A stretch of 47,035 bases of DNA from Candidatus Poseidoniaceae archaeon (GTDB lineage Archaea; Thermoplasmatota; Poseidoniia; Poseidoniales; Poseidoniaceae): positions 1-47,035 of the forward strand of contig JAKURJ010000001.1 in assembly GCA_022452125.1 (NCBI GenBank), written 5' to 3'. Position 1 is the first letter of the stretch. Each line of letters begins with the position of its first letter. The translations under genes were made by a program, and so were the position numbers. Shown piece by piece: positions 18,001 to 26,108 of the stretch. The notes under the pieces are model-generated. The model was given only the letters and a program-made list of their open reading frames with translations. It had not been told where the DNA came from and searched no databases.

Positions 18001-18846
18001 CTACTTGGAAGAAAAGATCTCGGACTGAGAATACCTTCGGTACTGGAGGGAATTGTTCTTCTTTTGCTTGCTTCAAGACTTCTCACTTCTTTAATGGGAG
18101 TAGATAGTATCCAGCTAATTCCTACATTCAGTGATGAGTTGTCCTGGATAGTACCAGTAATTTCTTTGGAGGTATTCTTGGTTGTGGCCGTATTATTATT
18201 TGAATGGGTTGAATCAGAAAGAATCAAGCGCGGATTAGGAGACCACAGAGGAGCGATTGGACGGGTTTCATGGGCAGTAATGGCAATAGCGATTTCATTT
18301 GGAATTGCAGGAATTCTTGCTAGCATTTTTGCATTAAAGAACTCGATTAAATGGCTTCAACCCGCAGTCCCGGTTGGCCTAGCCCTGTTTTTGCCAATCA
18401 GTTGGAATGCCTTGGGAGGATGGATTTCAGTTCTTGATGGAACCACTGCAATATTCATGATAGTTCTAGGCACCATAGGGCTAGTCTCATCAATATACAG
18501 TGTAATTAGTGATAAGCAAATCTGGATTTCTTCTGGTCTATGGGTAGGACATTTGCTGATACCTTCTGGCGCATTTGGACACTATGAACATACGACAGTA
18601 CTGATGATGACACTGATGCTGGTTGTATCAACAACATCTTGGTTAATCGGTGTAATTACATTGCGCCGTGGATGGAGAGTACTTGGTGCTCTTGACTTAA
18701 TTTTAGCATGGATTGTTGCAGGCATCCTCATGCTATCAGGGGCAACATCTCTAATGCTACTGATTATGTTGATGGCAACAGCAGTATTACTCGGATTAGT
18801 CACTTGGTTAGGTCAAAAGTTTGAGGCCGAATTAGCCAATACCTAG
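15082..18846 (+). CDS. Very large polytopic membrane protein, about 36 hydrophobic segments
   Basis: This 1254-aa product starts with an acidic, Glu-rich cytoplasmic region of about 90 residues. It then has roughly 24 hydrophobic segments, a charged cytoplasmic linker predicted as coiled coil (around residues 790-850, containing RDERLEKYLARQELKSQVEQ), and a further 12 or so hydrophobic segments to the C-terminus. No transport or catalytic motif stands out. The layout recalls large multi-span proteins such as the DUF2339 group, but I cannot confirm homology. ATG 15082 is preferred to an upstream GTG at 15046. Its stop shares the CTAG tetranucleotide with the stop of the convergent phosphohexomutase gene. 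Confidence 0.85.
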   Translation: MEKESEDEILSKRNFETDSGVNLDKFLIKSVVEEEAPKEADETQEKEIDVAVGEVAEIFSRGDAPSRINRDGTVDDAPEVDSVTEYAMEGEKRLHYGLMISMIVVWSAIGTIVGTSPIFSHTISAIGLFLMAGFGMWLGQIWIPQERMHLLGVTWVIISMKILYGLAISMYAWEWIGETELGASLLGLVTLNIAIAQYHDEDAIATQATLVLLAIGSAAGGPYGEEGVAIMIGIGTLLFHGLAYLRSSGNLASLGIAVSYLWIGLHAISNDWVIFGIEIKPFNDELLLFLLMFGVTGINAVTATRFAKAENWFSSAFKAMGLGKPGLWSVSVGLGMIGALLAIASNRLETGYALAQLILLLSAFTPSYLVVRGESWQRLQRYALWPAPVLLAILILMVRGVIDAPFSEPWSIYAVFSAAITTFAILNHQHAVSDHVLWIGSIVIVILLTLLIPADQTSMARVLLACQAVVWIGLAFLAIQRDSPSLAGTATLAPWFWLVLFVSNLEGRLISVDILPMNFSEHDVSIYLIALLLIQIPLNFKLGESGVNLAGRLVGMSELSARMRDSGMMRLWNISFITIICSMLFITGPGIVPSYGVISVMGLLLIYHSIAMRMDRHQGTPRTILVSWAIAALVLQWRFGFGAIWIALFGISSVLIISWSEINAKRLMEGEKLSHQALMPGNLISIVLGFIAIMLMIIGLDEPLSSILSHSDKFPSDIANLRLASFAAISTVVGLYLPRASTLERLLPSAVASIAVLVTVGLASVSLEDDMTLYLAGISFIVTGAWLSAQGEIRSRLKQVSQRDERLEKYLARQELKSQVEQESEGSQIKMIDAELLQLSELQKKRSLRRSSSGDYDLVVGDIHHKPTIVISFIIVTILVGVFFAWTSGESLPAIAVSSFVSVLFIGIARWRADQVNLQLPDIMGIESPVAITMAGLTLIQIAGRLGDANVTQEYQWEILVLLVALIILASISLLGRKDLGLRIPSVLEGIVLLLLASRLLTSLMGVDSIQLIPTFSDELSWIVPVISLEVFLVVAVLLFEWVESERIKRGLGDHRGAIGRVSWAVMAIAISFGIAGILASIFALKNSIKWLQPAVPVGLALFLPISWNALGGWISVLDGTTAIFMIVLGTIGLVSSIYSVISDKQIWISSGLWVGHLLIPSGAFGHYEHTTVLMMTLMLVVSTTSWLIGVITLRRGWRVLGALDLILAWIVAGILMLSGATSLMLLIMLMATAVLLGLVTWLGQKFEAELANT

Positions 18847-20363
18847 TCGAACAATTGTTCGCGCAATGTCAGGATAATTTTTTCCATTGCTTCCAATGCA
18901 TTGGAATAATCCTTTCCAGAAGCAACTCTTAGCGAGACATTTGTTTTGGCTTGTGTACCAGAGTTTCGAATTCCTAAAGAAATACCATCGAGTTCAAGCA
19001 ACATTAGGTTCGCTTCTCCAACCAAACCACTGCGCTTCATTTCACCCAATTTTTTGTTAGCGATGAATTCAACAGTATTCGCTAAATCATTTTCTCCAGT
19101 CCATCTGGATCTGTTGGAAGGAGAAATTGAAACCCTGCGTTTGAATCCTTTCGCAAAAGCGGGAGCTCTCTTTTCGCAGGCCACTGCGCACAGGACAGCT
19201 AGCATGCTAGCGACTCCGTCTCCGACGAGACATCTCCCACCTTGCGGATGAGGAGAAGCCATCACCAAGTGCCCCGAATCTTCCACGCCTAGAATATTGC
19301 AGTCAGACGATTTTAGCGCATGAGATAGCCACCTATCTCCAACCGCAGTTTGAGAAAATAGCACCTCAGCATCTAGTCGACCTAGCGACGAGATTAGGGA
19401 TAAATCGGATTCTATGCTTGCAGCCAAGTGCCATTCACCATTGGCCGAGCGAAGTATGTGGTCTGCCATTTCATCGCCATCAACAATTCTGCAGCCAGTT
19501 TCTGTAGATTCTATGAATAGGCATCTATCGCCGTCTCCATCTAATGCAGCAGCGATGATTTTGCCAGCACTAGTTCTCTGCAGCGAGTTGATGAGCACAT
19601 GCTCATCTTTTGCCGCTTCTTCCCATGTCCAAGAATCAGTGGGGCTAAATTCTCCTGCCCCACAGTTTTCATTCAACGCATTGGCTTGAGTGGAAACTTC
19701 CTCTGCTTCAATGCCTGCTTTGCCAAGAAAATCTGACAGCCATTCACTTGCTGCACCCTTGGATGAATCGATGAAAATCTTCTCAAGAGATGGCGGTGCG
19801 AACATCCCACAGAACTCGGCCAATCTCACAACTAGCAGATTTTGATGTGCCAAATCGGCATCGAAACACGAATCGGGTTTTGATAAATCCGAGAGTTCAC
19901 TTTCGTCCACTTCTCTTTCTTCTGCAGCTAGTTGAACTACCAACTCTGAGATTTCTTTTTCTAGTGACGGACTAGTTTTGAATCCAGAGGAGTCAAAGAT
20001 TTTGATACCGGAATCTGAAACGGGATTGTGACTAGCAGTAATCATGCAGCCCAGTGCAGAACCTGTTTCCAGCAGAGCGTTGTGCAAGCCAGGCGTTGCA
20101 CAAATCCCACCATGGATTACAGTACATCCTCCCAAATGCAATCCGGTTGTTAATGATGCAACCAGTTCGAGATTTCTTGGGCGATTATCCCATCCAATGA
20201 TTACCTTAGAGCCCACAGAAACATTCCTAGAAAGGGCCTCGCCAACCAGTTTCAACAGTCTTGGAGAGATTTTACGATCATCTACCAGATACGAAATTGC
20301 ATCTTCGTCATTGCTTGGAGAATCTACAACTTCGCCACGGATTCCATCAGTGCCGAATAGCAT
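18843..20363 (-). CDS. Phosphohexomutase (phosphoglucosamine/phosphomannomutase type)
   Basis: This alpha-D-phosphohexomutase family enzyme (506 aa) moves phosphate between C1 and C6 of a hexose or hexosamine. It has the phosphoserine loop TASHNP (in GCMITASHNPVSDSG), the Mg-binding loop DGDGDRCLF, the sugar-specificity loop GVEDSGHLV and the phosphate-binding RNSGTQAKTNVSLRV. The opening MLFGTDGIRGE is typical of GlmM. ATG 20363 is preferred over an upstream TTG (20375) because GGTGAT precedes it at Shine-Dalgarno distance. The upstream neighbour encodes a left-handed beta-helix acyltransferase, so a UDP-GlcNAc-like route is plausible. The substrate is not fixed by sequence alone. Confidence 0.9.
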   Translation of the reverse strand: MLFGTDGIRGEVVDSPSNDEDAISYLVDDRKISPRLLKLVGEALSRNVSVGSKVIIGWDNRPRNLELVASLTTGLHLGGCTVIHGGICATPGLHNALLETGSALGCMITASHNPVSDSGIKIFDSSGFKTSPSLEKEISELVVQLAAEEREVDESELSDLSKPDSCFDADLAHQNLLVVRLAEFCGMFAPPSLEKIFIDSSKGAASEWLSDFLGKAGIEAEEVSTQANALNENCGAGEFSPTDSWTWEEAAKDEHVLINSLQRTSAGKIIAAALDGDGDRCLFIESTETGCRIVDGDEMADHILRSANGEWHLAASIESDLSLISSLGRLDAEVLFSQTAVGDRWLSHALKSSDCNILGVEDSGHLVMASPHPQGGRCLVGDGVASMLAVLCAVACEKRAPAFAKGFKRRVSISPSNRSRWTGENDLANTVEFIANKKLGEMKRSGLVGEANLMLLELDGISLGIRNSGTQAKTNVSLRVASGKDYSNALEAMEKIILTLREQLFD

Positions 20364-20367
20364 GAAA

Positions 20368-21024
20368 TCACCCAATTGTAGAATCGGAGGAGTGAACTCC
20401 TGTTACCGTAGTATTAGGCATAACCATGCATCTTGGGCCTAGCACTACGCCCGGATTAGTTACTGCGTTGCAGCCCAATTGGCACCCTTCGCCCAATATT
20501 GCACCGAATTTTCGCAGACCAGTAGCGAATCTTTCACCATCAACACGAGTGTGGACTTCTCCACCATCGTTTCTAAGATTGGAAAGCTTGACTCCTGCTC
20601 CGAGGTTAACATCCGGCCCTAACACCGAATCTCCAACGTAATTGAAATGCGGCGCTTTAGCACCTGGAAGAAGGACACTGTGTTTGACTTCGCTTGCATG
20701 GCCAACCAATGCGCCGCCGCAAATCCAAGAGAATTCTCGGATGTAAGCTCCGTGCCTAATAACTGCACAAGGTCCGATATACGCAGGTCCAATGATATGG
20801 ACAGAGGGCTCGATTGTGGCACTATCGTGAATATGGACAGGGCCTTTGGAAGAATCGATACTAACTCCTTCTCTTGTTAGTTCGCCTACATCAGCAAGCA
20901 TATCTGCCATCTGACCTTTCAGTGTAGGCAAAACCGACCAAACAGGACCACTTGGAAAACAAGGTTGACGTCCGATTGACTCGTCTAAAGACGGCCAAAG
21001 GTCATCCGCTTCAGGGGCGCTCAT
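20368..21024 (-). CDS. Left-handed beta-helix acyltransferase, GlmU-like C-terminal type
   Basis: The 218-aa product contains hexapeptide repeats from about residue 60 onward (ATIEPSVHIIGPAYIGPCAV and similar) that form a left-handed beta-helix trimer. Motifs GHASEVKHSVL and PGAKAPHFNYVGDSVLG match the acetyltransferase half of GlmU and related glucosamine-1-phosphate acetyltransferases, where His, Asn and Tyr line the active site. There is no N-terminal nucleotidyltransferase domain, only about 55 residues with a DDLWPSLDES segment. ATG 21024 follows a TTG and is preferred. The stop lies 4 bp before the phosphohexomutase ATG, a layout consistent with translational coupling and a shared amino-sugar pathway. 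The acyl acceptor is not proven. Confidence 0.82.
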   Translation of the reverse strand: MSAPEADDLWPSLDESIGRQPCFPSGPVWSVLPTLKGQMADMLADVGELTREGVSIDSSKGPVHIHDSATIEPSVHIIGPAYIGPCAVIRHGAYIREFSWICGGALVGHASEVKHSVLLPGAKAPHFNYVGDSVLGPDVNLGAGVKLSNLRNDGGEVHTRVDGERFATGLRKFGAILGEGCQLGCNAVTNPGVVLGPRCMVMPNTTVTGVHSSDSTIG

Positions 21025-21059
21025 CAAAGCACCCCATTACCAACAGCGATTTGACCTTT

Positions 21060-21308
21060 TCAGGATACGCTGTAGATTCTCTTGCCTGTTGAGCGGTCAA
21101 GTTGGAATCCAACGATGTTCTTCAGATACCTAGGAATGAAGAATCCGACCTTCCTAGATGTTAATCCGTGGTTTCTCATTCTCAATGTGTTTGAGAGATG
21201 ATCTACAATATCAGCTGCAGAGCATCCTGGGTTTCTGGAAACATATTCTGTAATTTCCATCTTCAGACGCTCAAGTCTCGCACTTTTCTGTGAACCCCTT
21301 CCATTCAT
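21060..21308 (-). CDS. Small winged-helix DNA-binding protein
   Basis: This 82-aa basic protein has a helix-turn-helix-like core: RLERLKMEITEYVSRNPGCS, then AADIVDHLSNTL, a loop, and SRKVGFFIPRYLKNIVG leading into a beta-hairpin wing (FQLDRSTGKRIYSV). The N-terminus (NGRGSQKSAR) is basic and probably contacts DNA or RNA. The frame extends to a GTG at 21323, but ATG 21308 is preferred because TATATT-like sequence lies at 21331-21336, about 25 bp upstream, the spacing expected for a leaderless archaeal mRNA. Probably a small transcription regulator; target unknown. It precedes the acyltransferase gene by 35 bp. Confidence 0.75.
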   Translation of the reverse strand: MNGRGSQKSARLERLKMEITEYVSRNPGCSAADIVDHLSNTLRMRNHGLTSRKVGFFIPRYLKNIVGFQLDRSTGKRIYSVS

Positions 21309-21421
21309 GTGTTGTAATAGCACTGCGCACTATATTGACTCAAAGAGGGAAAGCCCGGGGTCCCCGAGTTTGCGATGAACTGTGAAGTAAAATTAATAAC
21401 AATTTTTGGATTGGTAATAAT

Positions 21422-22369
21422 ATGGCCAAGTCGACTATGGTATACCTAATCGTCATGGTCTTGCTGACCTTCCCCCTGACAGGATGTGTAGAAGAGGCCA
21501 TAGAAGAGAAAAAAATCCAAGCAGAGGAATTAATTGAGGTTGAAAATCCGTGCTTGATGCCTTCGGAACCCGTCTTACAGTCAATGACAACAATTCCTGC
21601 GCATGGAGTTGACAGGTATTTCCGACTAACTGTGCCAAGTTCAGAAGCTGGAACAATGCTGCCAATCGTTTTGGCTTTCCATGGCGGCGGCGGCGCAGAG
21701 GAAGATTTCCCACAACAAGATGAATTCGATGCTCTAGCAGAACAGGAGAAATTCATCATGGCATATGTGATTGCCGAAGCAGATAGGACTGCAGAAGAAG
21801 GGGAGTGGTTCCTCAACTCAGCAGCAACATCCAGGGATGACAATGATTTCTCAGAAGCAATTGTAAACGAGCTCTCAAAATCTTACTGCATCGACGAGGA
21901 TAGGCTGTATGCAGTTGGTTATTCACTGGGTTCGATGTTCACTTACGAAATAGCATGCCAACTGAATTCCAAATTTGCTGCAGTTGCATCGTTTGCAGGA
22001 ACAATGCCTGTGAGCCCAGAAACTTGCAATCTTTACGGCAGTATGGGAGTGATGCACATACATGGCAAACTAGACCTTCTCATAGATTATGATGAAGACT
22101 GGGATTGGAAAGACGGAGAACATGAGGGAGTTGGGACGATGAGTAACATTCCTGGAATGATCGACTACTGGGCTGATAAGTCAGACTGTCAAGACGAAAA
22201 TTCACATTATCACTTAGACGTGGAACACATCGTTCACAGTCAATGTTCATATGGTGTATTAGTGGAACACTACGGTCTAGAGTTTGGAGGACACGGTTGG
22301 CCAGAAGAGGTTGCTGGCATCGAAACTTACCAACTAATGTGGCAATTTTTGTTCCAATTCACAAACTGA
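21422..22369 (+). CDS. Lipoprotein alpha/beta-hydrolase (LpqC/PHB-depolymerase type esterase)
   Basis: This 315-aa protein has an N-terminal lipoprotein signal ending in the lipobox LTGC, so it is probably exported and lipid-anchored. The rest is an esterase-type alpha/beta-hydrolase resembling the poly(3-hydroxybutyrate) depolymerase / feruloyl esterase group. It has HGGGG (oxyanion region), the nucleophile elbow GYSLGS, the acid HGKLDLLIDY, and the catalytic His in FGGHGWP near the C-terminus. Several cysteines (in NPCLMP, SYCIDED, ETCNLYG, SDCQDE and SQCSYG) suggest disulfides outside the cell. TATA-like AATTAATAA lies about 25 bp upstream of the ATG, pointing to a leaderless mRNA. The true substrate is unknown. 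Confidence 0.88.
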   Translation: MAKSTMVYLIVMVLLTFPLTGCVEEAIEEKKIQAEELIEVENPCLMPSEPVLQSMTTIPAHGVDRYFRLTVPSSEAGTMLPIVLAFHGGGGAEEDFPQQDEFDALAEQEKFIMAYVIAEADRTAEEGEWFLNSAATSRDDNDFSEAIVNELSKSYCIDEDRLYAVGYSLGSMFTYEIACQLNSKFAAVASFAGTMPVSPETCNLYGSMGVMHIHGKLDLLIDYDEDWDWKDGEHEGVGTMSNIPGMIDYWADKSDCQDENSHYHLDVEHIVHSQCSYGVLVEHYGLEFGGHGWPEEVAGIETYQLMWQFLFQFTN

Positions 22370-22399
22370 TTGAGTCCTATCCAACTTAGGATTATTGAA

Positions 22400-23194
22400 T
22401 CACAAGAAGTCTAGGATTTGATCCCATTTGAATGACGAACCTCTTCTGAAGAGATTGTCATGGAATTCTGTTTGAGGATAGTGTGCACAACGAATAACTC
22501 TCCCTCGACTATTGTAGCAGCCTGAACGGGTGTTGATTGGCACCATTATTGTCGACAAATCTAGAGCAGGGCCATTGGGCGCAGGCGTGCTAACTTCGAC
22601 CTTTTCTTCAATACCATCCCAGGAAATTTCATCCAATTTAGGAGGCATTAATTCTATGTCGTTTTCTAATCTGATTAAACCCTCAGCAAGGCGCTTAGGA
22701 GCCCATGTGTTAGAAAATGCACCATCAAGCCAAGCAACTAATTTCTTCATGTCGGGCAACTCTAGCAAAGTGATGAAAGAACGTTCCCACCACCCCGGAG
22801 ATCTCGCCAATGTTACATGGTGAATACCCGGTTGAATATCTCTAGCGTCCAGATTATCAGCCCATGTTCTGCATATCCCTTCTAGCCTAACCGGAATGAT
22901 TGGCATGTCTGGAGCCATTAGGTCACAAAGCCGATACGGGTTAGCTAATTCTCCAACAATTAGCAAGGGCCTTCGCTTTTCCAAATCAATAATGTCTTTG
23001 ACCCTCTTTCCGTTCTCTAGCGTGAATTTCCCAACATAATCTTTCAGACCGTTCAAGTCCAAACTATCTGTTTCGGGCATTGCTGGGAATGACATTTCGC
23101 TTAACTCTGCAGACGTGAAAAACATCGGCTGCGAAGGCAATGGGAGTGGCGAGTTACCCGGAGGGTTAGCCCATAACCGAGGAGAGTTCGCCAT
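22400..23194 (-). CDS. Hypothetical soluble protein, unrecognised
   Basis: The 264-aa product has no signal peptide or membrane segment. A Pro-rich N-terminus (ANPPGNSPLPLPSQP) leads into an alpha/beta core with strand-like RRPLLIVGELANPYRLCDLM and PIIPVRLEGICRTW, a patch HHVTLARSPGWWER, and a C-terminal NTRSGCYNSRGRVIRCAHYP. I do not recognise a family. GGTGGG precedes ATG 23194 as a possible ribosome site, preferred over a GTG at 23233. It is divergent from the zinc-ribbon gene (107 bp) and convergent with the esterase (30-bp gap). It looks like a real coding gene. Confidence 0.7.
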   Translation of the reverse strand: MANSPRLWANPPGNSPLPLPSQPMFFTSAELSEMSFPAMPETDSLDLNGLKDYVGKFTLENGKRVKDIIDLEKRRPLLIVGELANPYRLCDLMAPDMPIIPVRLEGICRTWADNLDARDIQPGIHHVTLARSPGWWERSFITLLELPDMKKLVAWLDGAFSNTWAPKRLAEGLIRLENDIELMPPKLDEISWDGIEEKVEVSTPAPNGPALDLSTIMVPINTRSGCYNSRGRVIRCAHYPQTEFHDNLFRRGSSFKWDQILDFL

Positions 23195-23301
23195 GGCTAA
23201 CCCACCGTCGAGATGTTGTTGAAACTTGCTCACAACTAGAACCGGTGTATGGAGATGCAGTCAGAACGAACCTTCAATGGGAATGAGGTCAACGCACTTT
23301 C

Positions 23302-23733
23302 ATGGCGCTTCCACAAGATGTACTAGCCCGTCTAGCAAGTCTATCGGGCTACGACCAAATGTTAGAGATGGATGCTGTAAGCAGAACTCACGGGGTTGGG
23401 TTGGCTGAAATTGAATCTCAAATCGCTGCATACAAGGCAGGAGCTACACAGCAACAAGCGACCAATCCGGTTGCAGATTTTGACCCGGTTGCAAGCAAGG
23501 AATTGGTGGACTTAGAAAATGCACAACCAGTCAACACTGGACCCAACTACATCGATAATCCTGACCAGTATCGAATGAAGTACGACCCCTCTGCTAGAGG
23601 CCAGGCCAATCAATCTCAAGTCAATCAAGCAATAATGTGTCCAGCTTGTTCAGCACCACTTGGTATACCAGACATTAGGCCAATCAAGGTAACATGCCCG
23701 CAGTGCATGCACGAAGTGGTATTCCACTCTTGA
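23302..23733 (+). CDS. Small C-terminal zinc-ribbon protein
   Basis: This 143-aa protein has a helical N-terminus (VLARLASLSGYDQMLEMDAV), a Gln/Asn/Pro-rich, probably disordered middle, and a C-terminal zinc ribbon made of CPAC and CPQC separated by 16 residues (about residues 113-134). Such ribbons often mediate protein or nucleic-acid contacts. No catalytic motif is present. Its stop abuts the stop of the convergent DUF373 gene with no intervening base. The family is not recognised beyond the ribbon. Confidence 0.75.
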   Translation: MALPQDVLARLASLSGYDQMLEMDAVSRTHGVGLAEIESQIAAYKAGATQQQATNPVADFDPVASKELVDLENAQPVNTGPNYIDNPDQYRMKYDPSARGQANQSQVNQAIMCPACSAPLGIPDIRPIKVTCPQCMHEVVFHS

Positions 23734-24852
23734 TTAGATACCCCAGTATCTTTCAGATTGGGCTTGTCTTGCCTGTACAGCACGAACAATAGTGGTAGTA
23801 ACCCACAGTACTGCGATCCACATTAGAGGCTCAAGCATGTCTTCCCATATCTCTTGAACTGTGAAGTTGTAACCTACTCCAGTCAACACATCCATTGCAA
23901 TCAGCAGCCCTTGGTCTAGGAATGAATAGACAACCATGCCGAACACAGCTAGGATGATCAGTCTTCCAGAGAACGAACCTTTCTTCAGACGCAGCAACAT
24001 AAATCCAGCAGTAGAGGTAAGGAATGCGATAACGATCCATGCTAGAGCAGAGTGGACAACACCAATCCAGACAACGGAAGTGTTAGTTGTCGCTTCAAGC
24101 TCGATGTATTTGTCATAGCCCATTGCTACAGCAAATATTGCGCTGAATACCGTAGTTGTCCACAGTAGTGAGGAGAACATAGCAGCGTCTGCGTTTTCTC
24201 TCATCTCTTGGGCTATTCTTCCAACAGTTGCTTCTATTCCAAGTCCCTTAGAGAGAATAAACAAACCAAACACAAGTGGAAGAGAACCGATTACAATTCC
24301 TCCTAGTGTATCCGGTAGCATTACACCAAGGCCGAAAATCGCCATGATTGCACCTAGAGGAACCAGCATCTTAGCTCGCCACTTTGGGTCTTCAAGTGCC
24401 TTAGCAATGTAGTAGTATGTTCCTTCAATACCCTTGGACTGTTTGACAATAATTTTCTGCACGTGGTCGATTCTAACTTGACTTTGGATAATCGGCAATA
24501 CAGATTCATCTTCTGCACCATCGGTCACCAAAATTGCTTGGTCAGGTTGGAATTCTGTTACAACTTCTTCTAATTGCGCTGCAATAGCTCGGTCTGAGCG
24601 TACGCCGACCTTCTCATCACCGGTTAGGATAGCGACTTCAACTTCGTCATTCTCACCATTGGTTTCATCGAGGTTATCGTGCTGATGTAGGGCTCCAAGG
24701 ATTGCGTTTGTATCGCTTTCCTCCGGGTCGGCAATACCTAATTTCAGCGCAGCGGTAAGAACCTGCTTTCGCCCTACGACAGGACCGCGAATCGCTGTTT
24801 TTTGACCAAGATCATTATCTCGGTCTACAGTTATCACTAGAGTCCTTGTCAT
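23734..24852 (-). CDS. DUF373 family membrane protein
   Basis: This archaeal DUF373 protein has 372 aa. The N-terminal soluble half shows family blocks VITVDRDNDLGQKTAIRGPV, ADPEESDTNAILGALHQHD, VAILTGDEKVGVRSDR and LVTDGAEDESVLPIIQS, then KQSKGIEGTYYYI. The C-terminal half has about five or six transmembrane helices (MLVPLGAIMAIFGLGVMLP and onward). The function of DUF373 is not known; conserved Asp-rich loops in the soluble half could bind metal or nucleotide. It is convergent with the zinc-ribbon gene and lies 45 bp downstream of priL, so it may share that transcript. Confidence 0.9.
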   Translation of the reverse strand: MTRTLVITVDRDNDLGQKTAIRGPVVGRKQVLTAALKLGIADPEESDTNAILGALHQHDNLDETNGENDEVEVAILTGDEKVGVRSDRAIAAQLEEVVTEFQPDQAILVTDGAEDESVLPIIQSQVRIDHVQKIIVKQSKGIEGTYYYIAKALEDPKWRAKMLVPLGAIMAIFGLGVMLPDTLGGIVIGSLPLVFGLFILSKGLGIEATVGRIAQEMRENADAAMFSSLLWTTTVFSAIFAVAMGYDKYIELEATTNTSVVWIGVVHSALAWIVIAFLTSTAGFMLLRLKKGSFSGRLIILAVFGMVVYSFLDQGLLIAMDVLTGVGYNFTVQEIWEDMLEPLMWIAVLWVTTTIVRAVQARQAQSERYWGI

Positions 24853-24897
24853 AGAGTCCCACCTCGGATATGTTAGCGCTGACGCGCTTCCTGTTCA

Positions 24898-26028
24898 TCA
24901 ACCATCGCCCGGTTTGGGCGGTTCGACATTAACTTCCAGACTTTCTTGTCGCTTTCGCCGCCTTTGTTTTGCGCGTATGTACTTCAAAGGATGATCCATC
25001 CATGGCTGGTCGCACAATTTGTCATCACCGGTTCGCACTGCACAGTTGTGATTGACTTTCAATTTTGAACATCCAGAAGGAGTGTACTCTCTTTCGTAAA
25101 GATGGTTCACTTGGTACGTAGTTGTGCCTTCACTGAAGTCAGGAGCGCCCCGGAAGAAATCGACAGTAGTCTCTTGTGGCAATCCTATGCATCTAGACAT
25201 TGAGCCTAGGAATACTCTTCCGAAGTGATTTACATTCACGCCTTCAGCAAGTTCACCGACAATCTTTCTCATACATGGTGGCCAATCATCTTCGCCAGCA
25301 CCGATTAGAGCAATGGTTTCAGCAGTCTTAGATGCAACTAGACCGCGTATCATTCCAACAGGTTCTGATAGCCTAATTAAGAGGCTCTCATCCATCTTTG
25401 TCATCTTTTCAAGGGCGTCTAGTTTGATGTCTTCTTTCATCCTTTCACGCAATAGTCTAGCGACTTTAGCTCTCGATGAATAACGGTCTCCCTCATCGTG
25501 TAATGTGACCCAGCCATCATTGATTTCACAATTAGGTAATCTCCAACGAGAACCTGTAATGCCTGTACACAATTCGATGAAATCGGAGAGGCCGATTTTC
25601 CAAACGCCTTTCTCGTCACACGAGATTTCAGAAAGGTAGGTGTTGGCAATAACTTGGATTGCTGGGTCCCTTTCTAAGATATGCTGTGCACGTTCAGCCT
25701 CAGCTTGTGCCCATCTGGAAATCAATCTCTCATCTTCGCTGGCACCCACTACAAGCCGAGCATAATAGAATGAAAACGCTTCAAGCAACCTTCCTTCTTC
25801 AGTATGGATGTCGCCGATTGAAGCAACCTCCACCCCATCTTTACTGTCAACCGAATCGACTAATCTTGATCTAGCTCTAATTCGCGCTCTATCCATCATG
25901 CTTCCATCTAGCAGTTCATCGATATCGATCCCATGCTTTACAGCCATGCTAGTAATCCAAGATTTCGCTTGTGGCAAGAAGGGATATCTTGCAAGCGTGA
26001 CCTCGTCAGTGAGGTCTGGAATAGTCAT
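24898..26028 (-). CDS. priL: DNA primase large subunit
   Basis: PriL is the regulatory, iron-sulfur subunit of the archaeal/eukaryotic-type primase that starts DNA synthesis with PriS. The 376-aa product has the typical helical N-terminal domain and a C-terminal Fe-S domain with four cysteines expected to hold the 4Fe-4S cluster: in PPCMRKIVG (about residue 252), PSGCSKL (about 318), NHNCAV (about 328) and DKLCDQP (about 339). YQVNHLYEREY precedes the second Cys, as in the family. The frame continues to ATG 26079, but MTIPDLTDE at 26028 is the expected start and has an AT-rich TATA-like stretch about 20 bp upstream. Divergent from mptE. PriS is not in the window. Confidence 0.88.
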   Translation of the reverse strand: MTIPDLTDEVTLARYPFLPQAKSWITSMAVKHGIDIDELLDGSMMDRARIRARSRLVDSVDSKDGVEVASIGDIHTEEGRLLEAFSFYYARLVVGASEDERLISRWAQAEAERAQHILERDPAIQVIANTYLSEISCDEKGVWKIGLSDFIELCTGITGSRWRLPNCEINDGWVTLHDEGDRYSSRAKVARLLRERMKEDIKLDALEKMTKMDESLLIRLSEPVGMIRGLVASKTAETIALIGAGEDDWPPCMRKIVGELAEGVNVNHFGRVFLGSMSRCIGLPQETTVDFFRGAPDFSEGTTTYQVNHLYEREYTPSGCSKLKVNHNCAVRTGDDKLCDQPWMDHPLKYIRAKQRRRKRQESLEVNVEPPKPGDG

Positions 26029-26108
26029 CGGCGTTGGCACGAATGATAATTCCAAGAGGAGGCATTTGAACCCTCTCATTCATGTGGGGCATCGCTGTGG
26101 ACGGTGCG

